A DNA stretch of 38,579 bases from contig JAFAGL010000124.1 in the NCBI GenBank assembly GCA_023422735.1, positions 1 through 38,579 on the forward strand, in the 5' to 3' direction. The stretch is from Pseudomonadota bacterium (GTDB taxonomy: Bacteria; Pseudomonadota; Alphaproteobacteria; Rhizobiales; Rhizobiaceae). The position numbers and the translations under genes are program-made. Below, one piece after another: positions 1 to 7,961 of the stretch (within the stretch, counting starts at the first letter, position 1; every line of letters starts with the position of its first letter). The notes under the pieces are model-generated. The model had not been told where the DNA came from. It saw only the letters and a list, made by a program, of their open reading frames with translations, and ran no database searches.

Positions 1-382
1 CGGCGGAGGAAACACCGAGCGTGAAGGGGCTCGCCAACGGGTTGTTGAGGATGGTCTGCATTTCCGCACCGGCAAGCGACAACGCCACGCCGACCAGCAC
101 GGCCATGATCGCCGCGGGCATGCGAACATCCCAGACGATGACAGACGCCGCGCGAGACGCCTCAGCCGGCAATAGGATCGCGTGTAGCGTATCGATCAGG
201 CCGAGGCTCGACGGACCCATGGCGAGGTCAACGAGGAACGATGCGATAAGCACCGCGACGAGTACGACCACGATTGCGATGCGCCGCAGGCTCTGCCGAT
301 GATAGGCGGCGACAACGGCTTCCCGACGGCATTGTGTCGGGGGGCTCTTAATCAGCCCCTCCGTGAAAAATCCTCCCTTCAT
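1..382 (-). CDS. FecCD-family iron/siderophore ABC transporter permease (partial)
   Basis: The first 127 codons of an inner-membrane permease read leftwards off the window edge. After a basic N-terminus, a hydrophobic segment (about residues 39-55) is followed by the family hallmark: an invariant LAGAEMQ stretch, then NNPLASPFTLGVSSA. This is the conserved region of FecCD/BtuC permeases. These proteins form the channel that moves ferric siderophore, haem or cobalamin from a periplasmic binding protein into the cytoplasm. The ATG at 382 overlaps the stop of the binding-protein gene (ATGA), and GGAGG-like sequence lies within that gene's end, so the two are translationally coupled. The ATPase is presumably beyond the left edge. 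The family is secure; the substrate is inferred from the neighbouring FecI/FecR/TonB receptor genes. Confidence 0.88.
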   Translation of the reverse strand, partial: MKGGFFTEGLIKSPPTQCRREAVVAAYHRQSLRRIAIVVVLVAVLIASFLVDLAMGPSSLGLIDTLHAILLPAEASRAASVIVWDVRMPAAIMAVLVGVALSLAGAEMQTILNNPLASPFTLGVSSA

Positions 383-1542
383 TCCGGACCATCGACCGAA
401 AGGGTTTTCGACTCCGTGATCCAGAATGTTCCCTCAAGTGGCACGGCGAGGAAATTACGATTAATGTCGCTCAGTGTCTGTTCGGGGTTTACGTCGGCAT
501 AAAATCTTGGATGGATCCAAGTCGCTATCGCCTCGAGCGCGACAATGCTGAGAGGCGAGTTCCAGAGTTGGTGGGAAATCGCATGGGCATTTCCGGTCTT
601 GACAGCGGTGAGTGCTGAAAAACCCGGCCGGGAGAGAATCTCTCGCAGACTCGCAAGCGCGTCATCTCGGGAGATGCCGGCGCCAATCACAAGCCCGCCG
701 CGGGCCCGCATATGCGGGCCACCCGTGCCTATGTATATTTCGGGATCTTGCGAAACAACGTATTCAGCACTGAGTTGTCCATAGCTTCCGGAGATCACGT
801 CATAGGCGATGTTCCGCCCACCAGCGATCGCCACAGCATCGAAGGGTTGTCCGGCCTTGCCGAACGAGGCGCAGCAAACCGGACCGGCGTGGCCCTCGAA
901 TAGCACCGCCGGCCGTTTCTCGTTGGTTGGTACTTTTTCAACAAGCTTGCGATAATGTTGCTCATATACCTCAACATACCGCTCCGCCTTTTCGGACGCG
1001 CCAATCGCCTTGCCCAACAATCTAATCGAAAATGCTGTCGAATCGTCTAGCGGCCGGTCACGGGTCGCAGCACTTGATAAGAATATTACCGGGATGCCTA
1101 TTTTCCGAAGGCGGTCGGCAACGGCGGTCCATTTGCCATCCGCCATCGGCAGAACGATCAGGTCGGCGTCCAGCCTGATCACGGCCTCAAGGCTCAACTC
1201 ACCCCAGCCCTGCCCGACGACAGCCACATCTTTGATGGCGGGAAATCGCTGTTCAAATGCTTGGCGCAAGCCGGCGTCGAGACTTGCCGGCGACGACCAT
1301 CCGATTACTTTCGATATCGGATCCCGCTCCAGCAAAGCGAGATAGGTAAGATCCTGACTCCAGCCGAGCACGAGGCGCCGTGCCGGCCTGTCAAGCACCA
1401 CGGTGTTTTGCGCGGCGTCGACAAGCATGATTGGCTGCGCCAGCGCCGCAGAGCTTTGAGAGAAACCGAGTATCGCCAAGAAGCCGAAAATCGAGAGGTG
1501 GAGCCGAACGAAACGCCGATCGAACGGGTAGAAGAACGTCAT
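379..1542 (-). CDS. Periplasmic iron-siderophore-type ABC binding protein
   Basis: A 387-residue substrate-binding protein of the FepB/BtuF (helical-backbone) type. The N-terminus carries a signal peptide: a basic segment, a hydrophobic core (about residues 17-30) and an ALAQ cleavage site. The mature part starts with a short strand, a 'VVLDRPARRLV' motif typical of the family, and later 'ADLIVLP' and a C-terminal helix. An upstream extension of the reading frame to 1689 exists, but it would lie inside the TonB receptor gene. The ATG at 1542 sits 7 nt after the receptor stop and starts a proper signal peptide, so I chose it. The stop overlaps the permease ATG. It captures the ligand delivered through the outer-membrane receptor; which ligand (siderophore, haem or other) cannot be read from the sequence. 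Confidence 0.85.
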   Translation of the reverse strand: MTFFYPFDRRFVRLHLSIFGFLAILGFSQSSAALAQPIMLVDAAQNTVVLDRPARRLVLGWSQDLTYLALLERDPISKVIGWSSPASLDAGLRQAFEQRFPAIKDVAVVGQGWGELSLEAVIRLDADLIVLPMADGKWTAVADRLRKIGIPVIFLSSAATRDRPLDDSTAFSIRLLGKAIGASEKAERYVEVYEQHYRKLVEKVPTNEKRPAVLFEGHAGPVCCASFGKAGQPFDAVAIAGGRNIAYDVISGSYGQLSAEYVVSQDPEIYIGTGGPHMRARGGLVIGAGISRDDALASLREILSRPGFSALTAVKTGNAHAISHQLWNSPLSIVALEAIATWIHPRFYADVNPEQTLSDINRNFLAVPLEGTFWITESKTLSVDGPE

Positions 1543-1549
1543 CAACAGC

Positions 1550-4036
1550 TCACCACTTGTATCGAAGGGAGGCTGTGACAGCTCGACCTTCGCCGTAGAA
1601 GCACATCGCCGCAGACTGGCAAGCGCTGACATACCCCTTGTCGAAAAGGTTGGTCGCATTAATCGTGAGCTGCGCGTCCTTGAGCTCATTCGAGATCACA
1701 CCCAGATCGTATTTGAGTGAGGCGTCGACCAAGATGCGATCTTTCATCTCGAGTGTATTGGCGGCATCGCTGAAATAGGATGAATTGTATCGAGCTCCGG
1801 CGCCAACGGTCAGTCCCTCCAAAGCACCGCTGGTGAATGTATAGTCACTCCAGAGGTTCACCTGATGGCGGGGGACATAAATCATCTCATTGCCGGTCGT
1901 ACCGTTGTTACTGCTCCGAACCTCTGAGTCCGCATATGTATATCCGGCGATTATGTTCCAGTTGTCGGCAACGGTGGTCTTGAGTTCCGCCTCAAAGCCA
2001 CGAATGCGCACCTTGCCGGTCTGGATTGAGTAACCCGTGTGATCAGGGTCGGTCGTGGTGATGTTATTCTGATCCAGATTATAGGCGGACATGGTGAACA
2101 GTGTTGCCCAACCAACCGGCTGGTATTTTACGCCAACCTCAAACTGCTCGCCGGTCGTTGGCCTAAAGGCGCTCCCGTAGTAGTCGGTGCCGGAAGTAGG
2201 CAGAAACGACGTCGAATAGCTGGCGTATGGGGCGATTCCATTTTCGAAAAGATAGGTGAGGCCAAGACGTCCTGTCGTAGCGCGATCATCTTGGTCGACG
2301 GTGGTGCTGCGTAGCAAGTTGTCGGTCGACAAATGCGACCAGTCCTGACGGAGTCCAGCGGTCAGGATGAAGTTACTGAACCGCATCTGATCCTGCGCAT
2401 ACAGCCCGTACTGACTGCCAGACTGGTGTGTGTGCGTGGTATAGGTGGCTGGGCGGGTAATCGAGTAGCCGTAAGTCGGATTGAAGAGATCAATCGAAGG
2501 TGCCGAGCGGGATCGACCGATTGTACTGTAGTCGATATGCCTGTAATCGAAGCCGAACAGTGCCGTATGCTCAATCGAGCCGGTCGCAAATCGCGCCTCG
2601 AAATTGTTGTCGGCAGCGATCTCGTCAAGCTCAGTGAAATTAAAATTGACATTCCGCGTGAATGTTCGCTGATCGCTTGAGAGTGAAATGCCGACGAGTT
2701 TATCGACGCTCAACTTTGTATGCTGATATTGGACGTTCTGGCGGAAGCGCCACGTATCGTTGAACCGATGATCGAATTCATAGCCGACTGCTTGGCGGTC
2801 GGAAACATACTTGTCGAAAGACGGTTCGCCGACATTCAATGAGCGTTGGATCTTACCGTTTCTATTAGGATATAAGGTTCCTATGGACGGGAAATATTGT
2901 GCCCACATCTCGTCGCCCGTATCGCGCTGTGCAAGACCGTAAACCCTGAGGTTCGTATCGTTATCTGGGCTCCATTTGAACGACGGTGCGATGTAGTATC
3001 TCTTGTTATCATCGCTATTGTCGGTGATCGTGCCGACGCTGTTGGCTAAACCGACCAAGCGATAGGAGAGTTGGCCGCTTGGATCGATCGGCCCGCCGAG
3101 ATCGAACGCACCTTGCAACCGGCCGTAGCTTCCTGTTTGGAGGACGACCTCACGGACCGGGACATCGGTGGGCTGCTTACTGACGAGGTTCACGACTCCA
3201 CCTGGATAGGATTGTCCGAGCAATAGCGATGCCGGACCTTTTAGAATTTCGACCCGCTCAAGACCGTAAGGTTCGGTCTTCGGATTGGCGAAACCACCGG
3301 CCGATGCCCTGATACCGTTCCAGACTTGATTGCTGGTAGCGCTAAATCCCCTGAGGTAGAAATCGTCTGAAGCTTGGCTACCGCGAAAAGCGGCGGCGCT
3401 GACGCCAGGCGTGTAGACTACCGCTTGGTCGACCGAACGTACCTCGCGTGTTTCAAGTTCTTCGCGCCCGATGACGTTCACCGTCTGGGGGACTTCGATA
3501 ATCGGAGTGTCTGTTTTTGTTCCTGCCGCTGTCAGCGTAGCGACCACTCCGTTGACGGGACCCCGTGCGCTCTCACCCTGAACGGTAACCGTGTCGAGCA
3601 CTAGCGAGCCATCAGCGCTGATGCTGCCGCCCTCGGTCGAAGTTGCCGCGCTGAGGATCGTCACCGTGTTGGCGTTGGTGAAGCTGTAACGCAGGCCGGA
3701 GTTCGACAGCAGTTGCGCCAGCGCCTGTTCAGTCGACATCGTGCCGGAGACGGGCGGCGCCGTGGTGCCCGCAGCGACCGACGTCTGATAGGCGATCTGC
3801 ACGCCCGTCTGGTCGGAGAGACTGCGCAGAGCCCGGTTCAGGGGCTGACTCGGGATGTTGAAGCTGTGCGTGCGCGCCGTCTGCGCGACGGCCTCCGCGA
3901 TCGGGAGAAGAGAGGGGATGGTGCCGAGGCAAAGCGCGGAACTCATCATGAGCGTCGTCAGCAGATGGCAGTGAGCCCGCCGGCCGATGGTCTGTCCTGC
4001 ACTTGCGTCGTTCATTGAACCCCAAACCCTCTTCAT
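1550..4036 (-). CDS. TonB-dependent siderophore receptor with STN signalling domain
   Basis: An 828-residue outer-membrane receptor. Order of domains: signal peptide ending near AVAQ (about residue 51); STN domain (about 57-107), with the typical 'FNIPSQPLNRALRSLSDQTG' opening; plug (about 175-290), with 'IIEVPQTVNVIGREEL' and 'GLERVEILKGPASLLLGQ'; a long beta-barrel; and a C-terminal aromatic residue (RYKW) as needed for BAM assembly. The STN domain means the receptor signals ligand occupancy to a FecR-type anti-sigma factor, which is encoded just upstream. A matched promoter-like element lies at 4105-4134. Met1 at 4036 is used here; a second in-frame ATG at 4015 is also possible, and neither has a strong ribosome-binding site. 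The frame is intact. The class is certain; the siderophore is unknown. Confidence 0.93.
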   Translation of the reverse strand: MKRVWGSMNDASAGQTIGRRAHCHLLTTLMMSSALCLGTIPSLLPIAEAVAQTARTHSFNIPSQPLNRALRSLSDQTGVQIAYQTSVAAGTTAPPVSGTMSTEQALAQLLSNSGLRYSFTNANTVTILSAATSTEGGSISADGSLVLDTVTVQGESARGPVNGVVATLTAAGTKTDTPIIEVPQTVNVIGREELETREVRSVDQAVVYTPGVSAAAFRGSQASDDFYLRGFSATSNQVWNGIRASAGGFANPKTEPYGLERVEILKGPASLLLGQSYPGGVVNLVSKQPTDVPVREVVLQTGSYGRLQGAFDLGGPIDPSGQLSYRLVGLANSVGTITDNSDDNKRYYIAPSFKWSPDNDTNLRVYGLAQRDTGDEMWAQYFPSIGTLYPNRNGKIQRSLNVGEPSFDKYVSDRQAVGYEFDHRFNDTWRFRQNVQYQHTKLSVDKLVGISLSSDQRTFTRNVNFNFTELDEIAADNNFEARFATGSIEHTALFGFDYRHIDYSTIGRSRSAPSIDLFNPTYGYSITRPATYTTHTHQSGSQYGLYAQDQMRFSNFILTAGLRQDWSHLSTDNLLRSTTVDQDDRATTGRLGLTYLFENGIAPYASYSTSFLPTSGTDYYGSAFRPTTGEQFEVGVKYQPVGWATLFTMSAYNLDQNNITTTDPDHTGYSIQTGKVRIRGFEAELKTTVADNWNIIAGYTYADSEVRSSNNGTTGNEMIYVPRHQVNLWSDYTFTSGALEGLTVGAGARYNSSYFSDAANTLEMKDRILVDASLKYDLGVISNELKDAQLTINATNLFDKGYVSACQSAAMCFYGEGRAVTASLRYKW

Positions 4037-4104
4037 AGATCAGCCCATGCGGGCCCCCATTCGAAGGGCGTGGGTAGTTCTGTGCCAGGTCCCTTCACCA
4101 CATT

Positions 4105-4134
4105 GACGCGTGAGAGGGCATTTTGCCTAAAGAC
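4105..4134 (-). promoter_or_regulatory. Putative FecI-type ECF promoter of the TonB receptor
   Basis: Read on the minus strand, a TTTAGGCAAA box (-35-like) is followed by CTCACGCGTC (-10-like, CGTC core). The same 30-bp element, 26 of 30 bases identical and ungapped, occurs at 5232-5261 upstream of fecR. It ends about 69 nt before the receptor start. Shared spacing and position before the two genes expected to be under the ECF sigma factor make a sigma-specific promoter the best reading. This is inference from sequence only. Confidence 0.6.
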
Positions 4135-4142
4135 GGAATCGC

Positions 4143-4160
4143 AACTTTTTTGAAAAAGTT
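4143..4160. promoter_or_regulatory. AT-rich perfect inverted repeat between fecR and the receptor gene
   Basis: AACTTTTT and AAAAAGTT form a perfect 8-bp inverted repeat around a TG centre. It lies just after the fecR stop and 9 bp upstream of the putative receptor promoter. A 2-nt centre is too small for a clean hairpin loop, although the inner A/T pairs could open. It could be a weak transcription terminator for fecR or a protein-binding site. It is not a Fur, RirA or Irr consensus that I recognise. Confidence 0.3.
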
Positions 4161-4170
4161 TGGGCGGGGG

Positions 4171-5169
4171 TCAGGTGATGAGGATCACCACGCCCGGAAC
4201 CCGGCGCGCCACCAGACCTTGCGTCTTCGCGAGAGCCTGCATGGCATCGAACGCACTCCGTGTTGAGAACATGGCGCTCACGGGGACATTCGGCTTTGCG
4301 CCGGGGCCAAGCACGATCCGCTCGGGGACATATCGGCCAAGTTCGGCGATCGCTGCCGAGAACGGCCGACCCTCGAAAATCACCCGGCCATTTCGCCACG
4401 CCAGGACGACCTCGGTGTCGACGGCGGAAACCGGCAAGGGGTGCTCGCCGGCGACGTAGCTCGTTTGCTGGCTCGTCAGCACCTCGACCTGGCCGGCCCG
4501 GGCCTCGGCGACATCGGTTGGGGCTGCAGGACCGGCCACGCGCACACGACCTTCCTGCACGGTGATCGTCGCCACATTTTCCAACGACCTCACCGAGAAC
4601 GTCGTGCCGAGCGCATCGCTGTTGCCGTCCAATGTGGCGACACGAAACAGCGAGGACGGATCGTAACGGACCTTAAATTCGGCCTCACCTTTCAGAAGCC
4701 TGACGAGCCGTAGTTGAGGCTGGAAATCCACTGCAATCGCACTGTCAGTGTTGAGCGTCACAAGCGAGCCGTCGGGCAGCGAGACGTCCGCCTGCTCACC
4801 CACGGCGGTCTTGAAATCTGCATCCCAAAGCAATTGCAATCGGGGCATGGCGATCACGGCGGCCGCCGCCGTAACCGCAGCGCCGCCCCCGATAAGGAAG
4901 TCGCGCCGCCCGATCAAGCCGCGCCGTTGGCGTGCCGGGTGTCGAAAGGGCGGCATACCGTCGGATTTGCCGTCGAGTACCTGCAATTGTTGCCAGAACA
5001 CCCGTTCGCGCTCGAAAGCCTGGTTGTGCTTCGGCGACCGATCGCGCCACGCCTTGAAGCGCTGCAGTTCCGCATCGCTGACATTGCCGGACGTCAAACG
5101 CACGATCCAGTCACGCGCATCGAGTGCGATCCGGCGGTCTATGTCAGGGCGTTTATCGGCGTCTTTCAT
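4171..5169 (-). CDS. fecR: FecR-family anti-sigma/signal transducer
   Basis: A 332-residue inner-membrane transducer. Residues about 14-62 form the cytoplasmic anti-sigma domain (DUF4880-like, with 'ARDWIVRLTSG' and 'FKAWRDRSPKHNQAFER'). A twin-arginine motif (RRDFL, residues 88-92) precedes the single membrane segment (about 91-108), which suggests Tat-dependent insertion. The periplasmic FecR domain (about 118-220) has the usual 'VSLPDGSLVTLNTDSAI' and 'GEAEFKV' strands. The C-terminus (about 265-330) looks like the STN-contacting DUF4974 region. It relays the receptor's ligand signal to the sigma factor encoded immediately upstream. The gene is 104 nt downstream of fecI, with its own promoter-like element in between (5232-5261). 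The frame is intact. Confidence 0.9.
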   Translation of the reverse strand: MKDADKRPDIDRRIALDARDWIVRLTSGNVSDAELQRFKAWRDRSPKHNQAFERERVFWQQLQVLDGKSDGMPPFRHPARQRRGLIGRRDFLIGGGAAVTAAAAVIAMPRLQLLWDADFKTAVGEQADVSLPDGSLVTLNTDSAIAVDFQPQLRLVRLLKGEAEFKVRYDPSSLFRVATLDGNSDALGTTFSVRSLENVATITVQEGRVRVAGPAAPTDVAEARAGQVEVLTSQQTSYVAGEHPLPVSAVDTEVVLAWRNGRVIFEGRPFSAAIAELGRYVPERIVLGPGAKPNVPVSAMFSTRSAFDAMQALAKTQGLVARRVPGVVILIT

Positions 5170-5231
5170 TCACTTGGCGCAATAGAGTTTGATCAGTGGA
5201 GGCACTCAGACTCGAGCGCTTCTACCTTATA

Positions 5232-5261
5232 GACGCGTGAGAGCGCCCTTTGCCTAAAGAG
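5232..5261 (-). promoter_or_regulatory. Putative FecI-type ECF promoter of fecR
   Basis: The same 30-bp element as at 4105-4134: minus-strand TTTAGGCAAA, ten variable bases, then CTCACGCGTC. It ends 62 nt before the fecR ATG and starts 12 nt after the sigma gene stop. A dedicated promoter here would let the sigma factor boost its own regulator separately from fecI. The identity between the two elements is seen directly; the promoter role is inferred. Confidence 0.6.
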
Positions 5262-5273
5262 ATTGCTGAAAAT

Positions 5274-5797
5274 TCAGTCCGCTAGTTCGTCGCGGAGCTC
5301 GGCCAGCCGCTCCAGCGCCCGACGGATGTGGTAGTAGACCGCTTCTTCCGTGATGCCGAGGCTTTCGGCGATGCGGCGATGCGGGATCTGCTCGACCCTG
5401 TTCATCAGGAATATCTGACGTGTCCTGGGCGCCAGCTCGTCGAGCGCGGCGCAAACGGAGGACAGCCTCTCGCGACCGATCAGTACCCGTTCGGGTGAAG
5501 CCTCGTCTACGTTCTCCCACAGCAGGCCGCTGAGTTCCAGGTCGATCTCGCTGCGGCGGCGTTCCTTGCGCAAATGCCCGGCGATGGTCGTGCTCGCGAC
5601 CTGGGTAATGAAACCGCTGGGTTGTCGATTTGACCGTCGAGCTGCGTGCTTTCCAGCTTCAGCCACGCATCCTGGATCAGATCCTCGGCCGTCGCCCGGC
5701 AACCGGTGCGCGCCTGCGCCACCGCTTCCAAACGCGGCCGCACCTTGACGAAAGCACCGATCAGTTTTGCGAGTTTGAGCCTGTCCACGCGAACCAC
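5274..5797 (-). pseudogene. fecI: FecI-like ECF sigma factor with one frameshift
   Basis: The N-terminal part (GTG at 5797) gives sigma region 2: 'LIGAFVKVRPRLEAVAQ' then 'ATAEDLIQDAWLKL'. The C-terminal part, in another frame, gives region 4 with the helix-turn-helix 'PHRRIAESLGITEEAVYYHI'. The frames join near 5619-5621, where a minus-strand CCC run needs a fourth C to read 'DNPSGFITQ' across the junction. Restoring it gives one protein of about 174 residues, the normal length for FecI-type sigma factors. As written, the product stops early and lacks region 4. No ATG precedes the GTG in frame. Either the gene is broken, which would silence the fecR/receptor promoters, or a homopolymer base was lost in sequencing. 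An Irr-box-like site lies upstream (5884-5900). Confidence 0.82.
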
Positions 5798-6121
5798 AAC
5801 AGCAAGGATACGACGACGCGCCCCTGCCCGGCAGAGGACCGCAACGGCGTAATGGATTGAGAAAATCCCTGCAATGGCAATGATTTAGATTAGTTCTAGC
5901 TTTCCGCGCCAAAAGTTGGGCACCATTGTCATCTTTAGTGTTTGATTTTATTGGCCGCCTTCCCACTCAGCACGTCGCCGATGAATCTGGCAGGTTCCCA
6001 CGCGGGCGGCACTTTCTCCAGATAAGTTGCGCAATTGCAACAAGCATAGCGGCGGCGTGCATCGAGCCGGCCGACTCGACTTCGTCAGTGAGGCGGCGGC
6101 GGATCTTCGATGGGCTTCCGG
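5798..6121. other. Intergenic stretch without a recognisable gene
   Basis: No reading frame here resembles a known protein on either strand. It contains the upstream region of the sigma gene, with the candidate Irr box at 5884-5900. Its right part continues the minus-strand DNA downstream of the TrbI remnant and is probably decayed plasmid-derived sequence. Confidence 0.5.
5884..5900 (-). promoter_or_regulatory. Candidate Irr (ICE) box upstream of the sigma gene
   Basis: The plus strand reads TTTAGAT-TAG-TTCTAGC, which matches 11 of 14 fixed positions of the alphaproteobacterial Irr consensus TTTAGAA-N3-TTCTAAA, as I recall it. It lies 87-103 nt upstream of the fecI GTG. Iron control of a FecI-type sigma gene by Irr or RirA would fit rhizobial biology. 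A three-mismatch match to a short AT-rich palindrome can occur by chance. Confidence 0.35.
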
Positions 6122-6298
6122 GAAGGCGATGTCCTGATCGACGATAATGTTGACCTTTCAGCCGGGACGGATCTCCAGCGTCGGCTGCACGTCCATGTTG
6201 CGCTGGATCGTCCGCTCCGCCATCCGACCGAAGGTTTCCGATAAGTTGCGCCGTACAGCGTCCTCGGCCGTATTTGCTGTCCCGAAAGCGTCGCGGTC
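6122..6298 (-). pseudogene. trbI: C-terminal remnant of conjugal transfer protein TrbI (VirB10 family)
   Basis: One minus-strand frame reads 'AERTIQRNMDVQPTLEIRPG', a stop (TGA at 6158-6160), then 'KVNIIVDQDIAF'. This is the characteristic C-terminal end of TrbI/VirB10, the scaffold protein spanning both membranes in type IV secretion. The stop replaces the position where an aromatic residue is expected (TGG to TGA). About 45 residues upstream of the stop fit the family, then similarity ends at about 6298, exactly where the next remnant begins on the other strand. No start, no other trb genes and no complete frame are present, so this is a fossil of a conjugative element. Confidence 0.7.
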
Positions 6299-6299
6299 C

Positions 6300-6789
6300 T
6301 TGAGGGAGTTTCACGGTGTTCTGCAGGTCGCGATGGGAGGCGATGGCATCCATCTCTATCAGTTCATCGTGCATACGGTTTGCTACGGCTCTTGGGAATT
6401 GAACGCCGAATCCGCCGACATCGCGCTCGACGATCTGAAGCTGCACAAAGGTCAGCGGTTTTTGTACGAATACGACCTCAATATTCCCTGGGAGCATGAG
6501 TCACGGCTGGAAGAGCGGCGTTCTCCCAGGCCGGGCACGCGTTATCCCTGCTGCATCGGAGCGGAGAGAGCTGCCTGCCTAAGACAGCGGTGGTCCCGAG
6601 GCCTGGATGTAGCAACGGGACGAAGCGCTCGGCCTGGAATTGAGTGAGGATCTTGCCACGGCGTTGGAATTTATCACAGAGATTAACGATACCCGGTCAC
6701 TCGCCGTTCTAGCCGATCCCGATCGCAAAGGTGAGCTGGAGTATCTGCTGTCTTACATCAGGACGCGTGCTGGCTCCAAAGACGGCTGA
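6300..6789 (+). pseudogene. Broken plasmid pRiA4b ORF-3-like gene
   Basis: The first frame reads 'LREFHGVLQVAMGGDGIHLYQF' in short blocks and 'LKLHKGQRFLYEYDLNIPWEHE', ending with a cysteine-rich 'YPCCIGAERAACL'. This matches the order of conserved blocks in the pRiA4b ORF-3 (PRiA4_ORF3) family, often found on plasmids and near transposable elements. The tail continues in another frame ('DSGGPEAWM', stop, then 'QRDEALGLELSEDLATALEF' and 'LLSYIRTRAG'), with TGA at 6787-6789. Restoring one base near 6577 would give the family-like 'CLPEDSGGP'; an internal TAG would still remain. The N-terminus is missing and the fragment abuts the TrbI remnant. The function of the family is unknown. Confidence 0.68.
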
Positions 6790-6825
6790 GGTTGCCTGAA
6801 TATGGCGGGTGAGGAAAAGGGGCCC

Positions 6826-7940
6826 ATGTCCGGGGGCGCGTCGCTTTCGCTGCGCAACCTCGAAAAGAGCTATGGAGCGGCTAATGCCTTGCGGAGCGTC
6901 AGTCTGGACCTCGCGCCGGGACGCTTCCTGACGTTGCTCGGGCCTTCGGGCTCGGGCAAGACGACGACCCTGATGATGATCGCAGGCTTCATCGAGCCGA
7001 GCGCCGGAGCAATTTGCATCAACGATCGTGACGTGACCGATCTGCCCGCTCACAAGCGCGACATCGGCATGGTATTTCAGAACTACGCGCTTTTTCCCAC
7101 CTGACGGTGGCCGAGAATGTCGGTTTCGCGCTGAAAATGCGTCGCGTCGGCAAGGTGTAAATGCACGAGCGCTCCATGGAGTTTCTCGGTCTCGTGGGGC
7201 TCGAAGATTTCGGCGGCCGTTATCCTCATCAATTGTCCGGCGGGCAGCAGCAGCGCGTTGCATTGGCGCGAGCCCTCGTCTTCTCCCCTTCGCTTGTATT
7301 GATGGATGAGCCACTCGGCGCCCTCGATCGCCGTCTCCGGCTTCAGATGCAGGAGGAGATCAAACGCATACAGCAGGAACTCGGGCTGACCGTCGTCTAT
7401 GTGACCCACGATCAGGAGGAGGCGTTGACGATGTCCGACGACATCGCCGTTATGGGAGACGGACGCATCGCCAGCCTCGGATCCCCGCGCGAAACCTATG
7501 AGCGCCCGGGCAACAGGTTCACCGCCCACTTCATCGGAGAATCGAACTTCCTCGACGGTCGGTTCGCTGGAAGGGAAGGCGGCAATACGGTCATTGCCGT
7601 CGGGAATGGAAAACTGTCAGTGTCCGGCCAGCCTGATCTGAACGCTGACCAGCCCGCAACGATTTTTGTTCGCCCTGAACTTCTCAGGCTGTCGGACGCC
7701 AACGGGGCAGGAGCCAACTCGCTGCCCTGCACGCTCATTTCAGAAATCTATCTTGGAGAGAGCGTGATTTACGCCGTGCGTCTGCAGGACGGCACGCCCC
7801 TGAAGGTCCGCCGACCCAATCGCGGTATCGGCATCGACCATAAGGTCGCCACCGGTTTGCATGTCGGCTTTGAACCACAGAATGCCCGGATACTCGATCC
7901 TAATCCGGGTGAAACCGCGAGAACCGGCTTTATCGCCTGA
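6826..7940 (+). pseudogene. Polyamine-type ABC transporter ATPase, frameshift plus stop
   Basis: This is a PotA/UgpC-class importer ATPase split over two frames. The first part has Walker A 'GPSGSGKTTT' and the Q-loop 'GMVFQNYALFP'. The second part has the signature 'LSGGQQQRVALARAL', Walker B 'LVLMDEPLGALD', the H-loop 'VTHDQEEALTMSD' and a C-terminal TOBE region. The shift is at about 7097-7100 (CCCAC, where CC-CAC with one more base would give 'FPHLT'). A TAA at 7158-7160 then interrupts the restored frame between 'MRRVGKV' and 'MHERSMEFLG'. Two independent lesions argue for genuine inactivation. The ATG at 6826 has AAAAGGGG upstream; an earlier ATG at 6802 is less likely. It heads a four-gene operon that is damaged at several points. 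Confidence 0.85.
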
Positions 7941-7961
7941 ATAACAAGGAAAAAAAGGGGA

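Noticed and set aside
1543..1689. Upstream extension of the iron-binding protein to 1689
   Set aside because: The extension overlaps the end of the TonB receptor gene, and the ATG at 1542 gives a proper signal peptide.
5967..6497. Minus-strand frame of 176 codons spanning the TrbI remnant
   Set aside because: The TrbI similarity lies in another frame; this one has no recognisable features.
7097..7160. Programmed frameshifting in the ABC ATPase
   Set aside because: No slippery heptamer with downstream structure is evident, and a TAA follows in the restored frame, so inactivation is the simpler explanation.
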